From positions 1 to 42,948 of IMG/VR virus record IMGVR_UViG_3300017782_000043: a stretch of 42,948 nt of DNA, one strand, 5' to 3'. A program made the position numbers and the translations under genes. Below are positions 42,379-42,948 of the stretch, one piece after another. The notes below the pieces were generated by a model. The model was not told the origin of the DNA, ran no database searches, and worked only from the letters and a program-made list of their open reading frames with translations. Origin of the DNA: a virus. The number at the start of each line of letters is the position of its first letter. Positions within the stretch are counted from its first letter, which is position 1.

Positions 42379-42672
42379 TTACTCTCCTTTACTAATTTGA
42401 CTATTAATATCTCTTATACTAATAGTGTTTTTTGTTTCAAAGTCTTCAGGTGTCGGAAACTGACCTTGTTCTTCAATCGTAAACGAATGATAACTAGGAT
42501 TAACTGACACTTGACTTTTATTCTCTGTCTCGAAACACATCATTGGTTTACCATTAAAGAGTTTAGTCCCCTTATAAACAACACGCTTAAACATCGTGCC
42601 ATCATTTATACCAATAGTGTATTCGATACCTTCTGTTAATAGACCCTCGTCTATAGTACCAAATGGCTTCAT
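42379..42672 (-). CDS. Beta-rich small protein, unknown
   Basis: A 97-residue protein with AAGGAGG upstream. The first 70 residues look beta-rich ('IEYTIGINDGTMFKRVVYKG', 'GKPMMCFETENKSQVSV'), like a small SH3-type or Tudor-like barrel, and end in 'SYHSFTIEE'. The rest is disordered. No function is assigned. Its ATG overlaps the upstream stop (ATGA). Confidence 0.5.
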   Translation of the reverse strand: MKPFGTIDEGLLTEGIEYTIGINDGTMFKRVVYKGTKLFNGKPMMCFETENKSQVSVNPSYHSFTIEEQGQFPTPEDFETKNTISIRDINSQISKGE

Positions 42673-42948
42673 TTTGCCTCCTTTAGTCTTTTAAGTTTTG
42701 CAAATGACGCTTTGTAGTTTAAAGCATTTAACTTCTTTTCTTGTATGAGAGTGTCAATCTTGACGAACTCTTCATCACTTATTTCTCCTGCGAGTTTAGT
42801 TATTGCTTTTACTTGGTCATCTGTTAACTCAGGGTCTTCATACTGATTTCGATATACATCATCTGCAATATTCATATACATATTCAAAGCCTTCTTCATA
42901 CAATCAGTATTTGCTGATTTAATGTCGTTACCAACATCAACAAATTCA
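42669..42948 (-). CDS. Partial protein of unknown function, cut by right edge
   Basis: At least 92 residues. An ATG at 42899 exists but has no ribosome site, and the frame stays open upstream to the window edge with convincing coding sequence ('EFVDVGNDIKSANTDC'), so the true start lies outside. It is helical with an acidic middle ('DPELTDDQVKAITKLAGEI') and a Lys-rich C-terminus. It is the most upstream gene seen in the leftward operon; function unknown. Confidence 0.6.
   Translation of the reverse strand, partial: EFVDVGNDIKSANTDCMKKALNMYMNIADDVYRNQYEDPELTDDQVKAITKLAGEISDEEFVKIDTLIQEKKLNALNYKASFAKLKRLKEAK

Noticed and set aside
1-42948. CRISPR array, integrase, attachment site or insertion sequence
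   Set aside because: No regularly spaced direct repeats, recombinase motif or terminal inverted repeats with a transposase were seen.

Overview
This window looks like part of an AT-rich, tailed double-stranded DNA phage genome with podovirus-type architecture. It is probably an uncultured aquatic phage, but that habitat is inferred from gene content. Almost every base is coding, genes overlap by 1-8 bases (TAATG, ATGA), and strong AGGAGG-type ribosome binding sites are common, which suggests a bacterial host that uses Shine-Dalgarno initiation. I see no host-type genes, intact tRNA, CRISPR array or insertion sequence. Both window edges cut genes, so the portal, terminase, any DNA polymerase and the early promoters probably lie outside.

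Plus strand, 1-34.46 kb: virion genes. A major capsid protein (cut at the left edge, followed by its own terminator) leads into a coiled-coil structural protein, small head-tail joining candidates, a fibre cassette (two large fibres sharing the N-terminus MASWKKIL, a collagen-like protein, small accessory proteins), a cluster of tiny membrane/coiled-coil proteins resembling a holin/spanin region, a beta-propeller nozzle-like tail protein and a 1031-residue fibre. Then come five candidate internal (ejected) virion proteins of 326, 420, 956, 3156 and 1269 residues. There is no tape measure or sheath, which supports a short-tailed particle.

The standout is the 3156-residue protein (21186-30656). 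In order it carries a Gly/Ala-rich membrane-active-looking region, an AlkB-type 2-oxoglutarate/Fe(II) dioxygenase, an SF1 (RecD/Dda-type) helicase, an HEXXH zincin, and a pair of elements that look like the two catalytic double-psi barrels of DFDGD-type RNA polymerases: an SRQP motif followed 40 residues later by DWDGD. If right, this is a virion-delivered polyvalent protein that includes a divergent two-barrel RNA polymerase, functionally comparable to the N4 and crAss-like virion RNA polymerases but fused to DNA-repair, helicase and protease modules. A 90-base GC-rich segment with a 13-bp inverted repeat sits in frame in the linker between its AlkB and helicase domains.

Minus strand, 42.95-34.48 kb: a compact leftward replication/nucleic-acid module. 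It holds an SSB-like protein, a spore-photoproduct-lyase-like radical SAM protein preceded by a structured non-coding stretch, a MazG-like protein, an HTH protein, many small proteins (two single-pass membrane proteins among them), a DUF932 protein, a Dam-type adenine methyltransferase, a DnaB-type helicase and a RuvC-like resolvase. The two transcription units converge at about 34.48 kb on a strong terminator containing a C10 tract.
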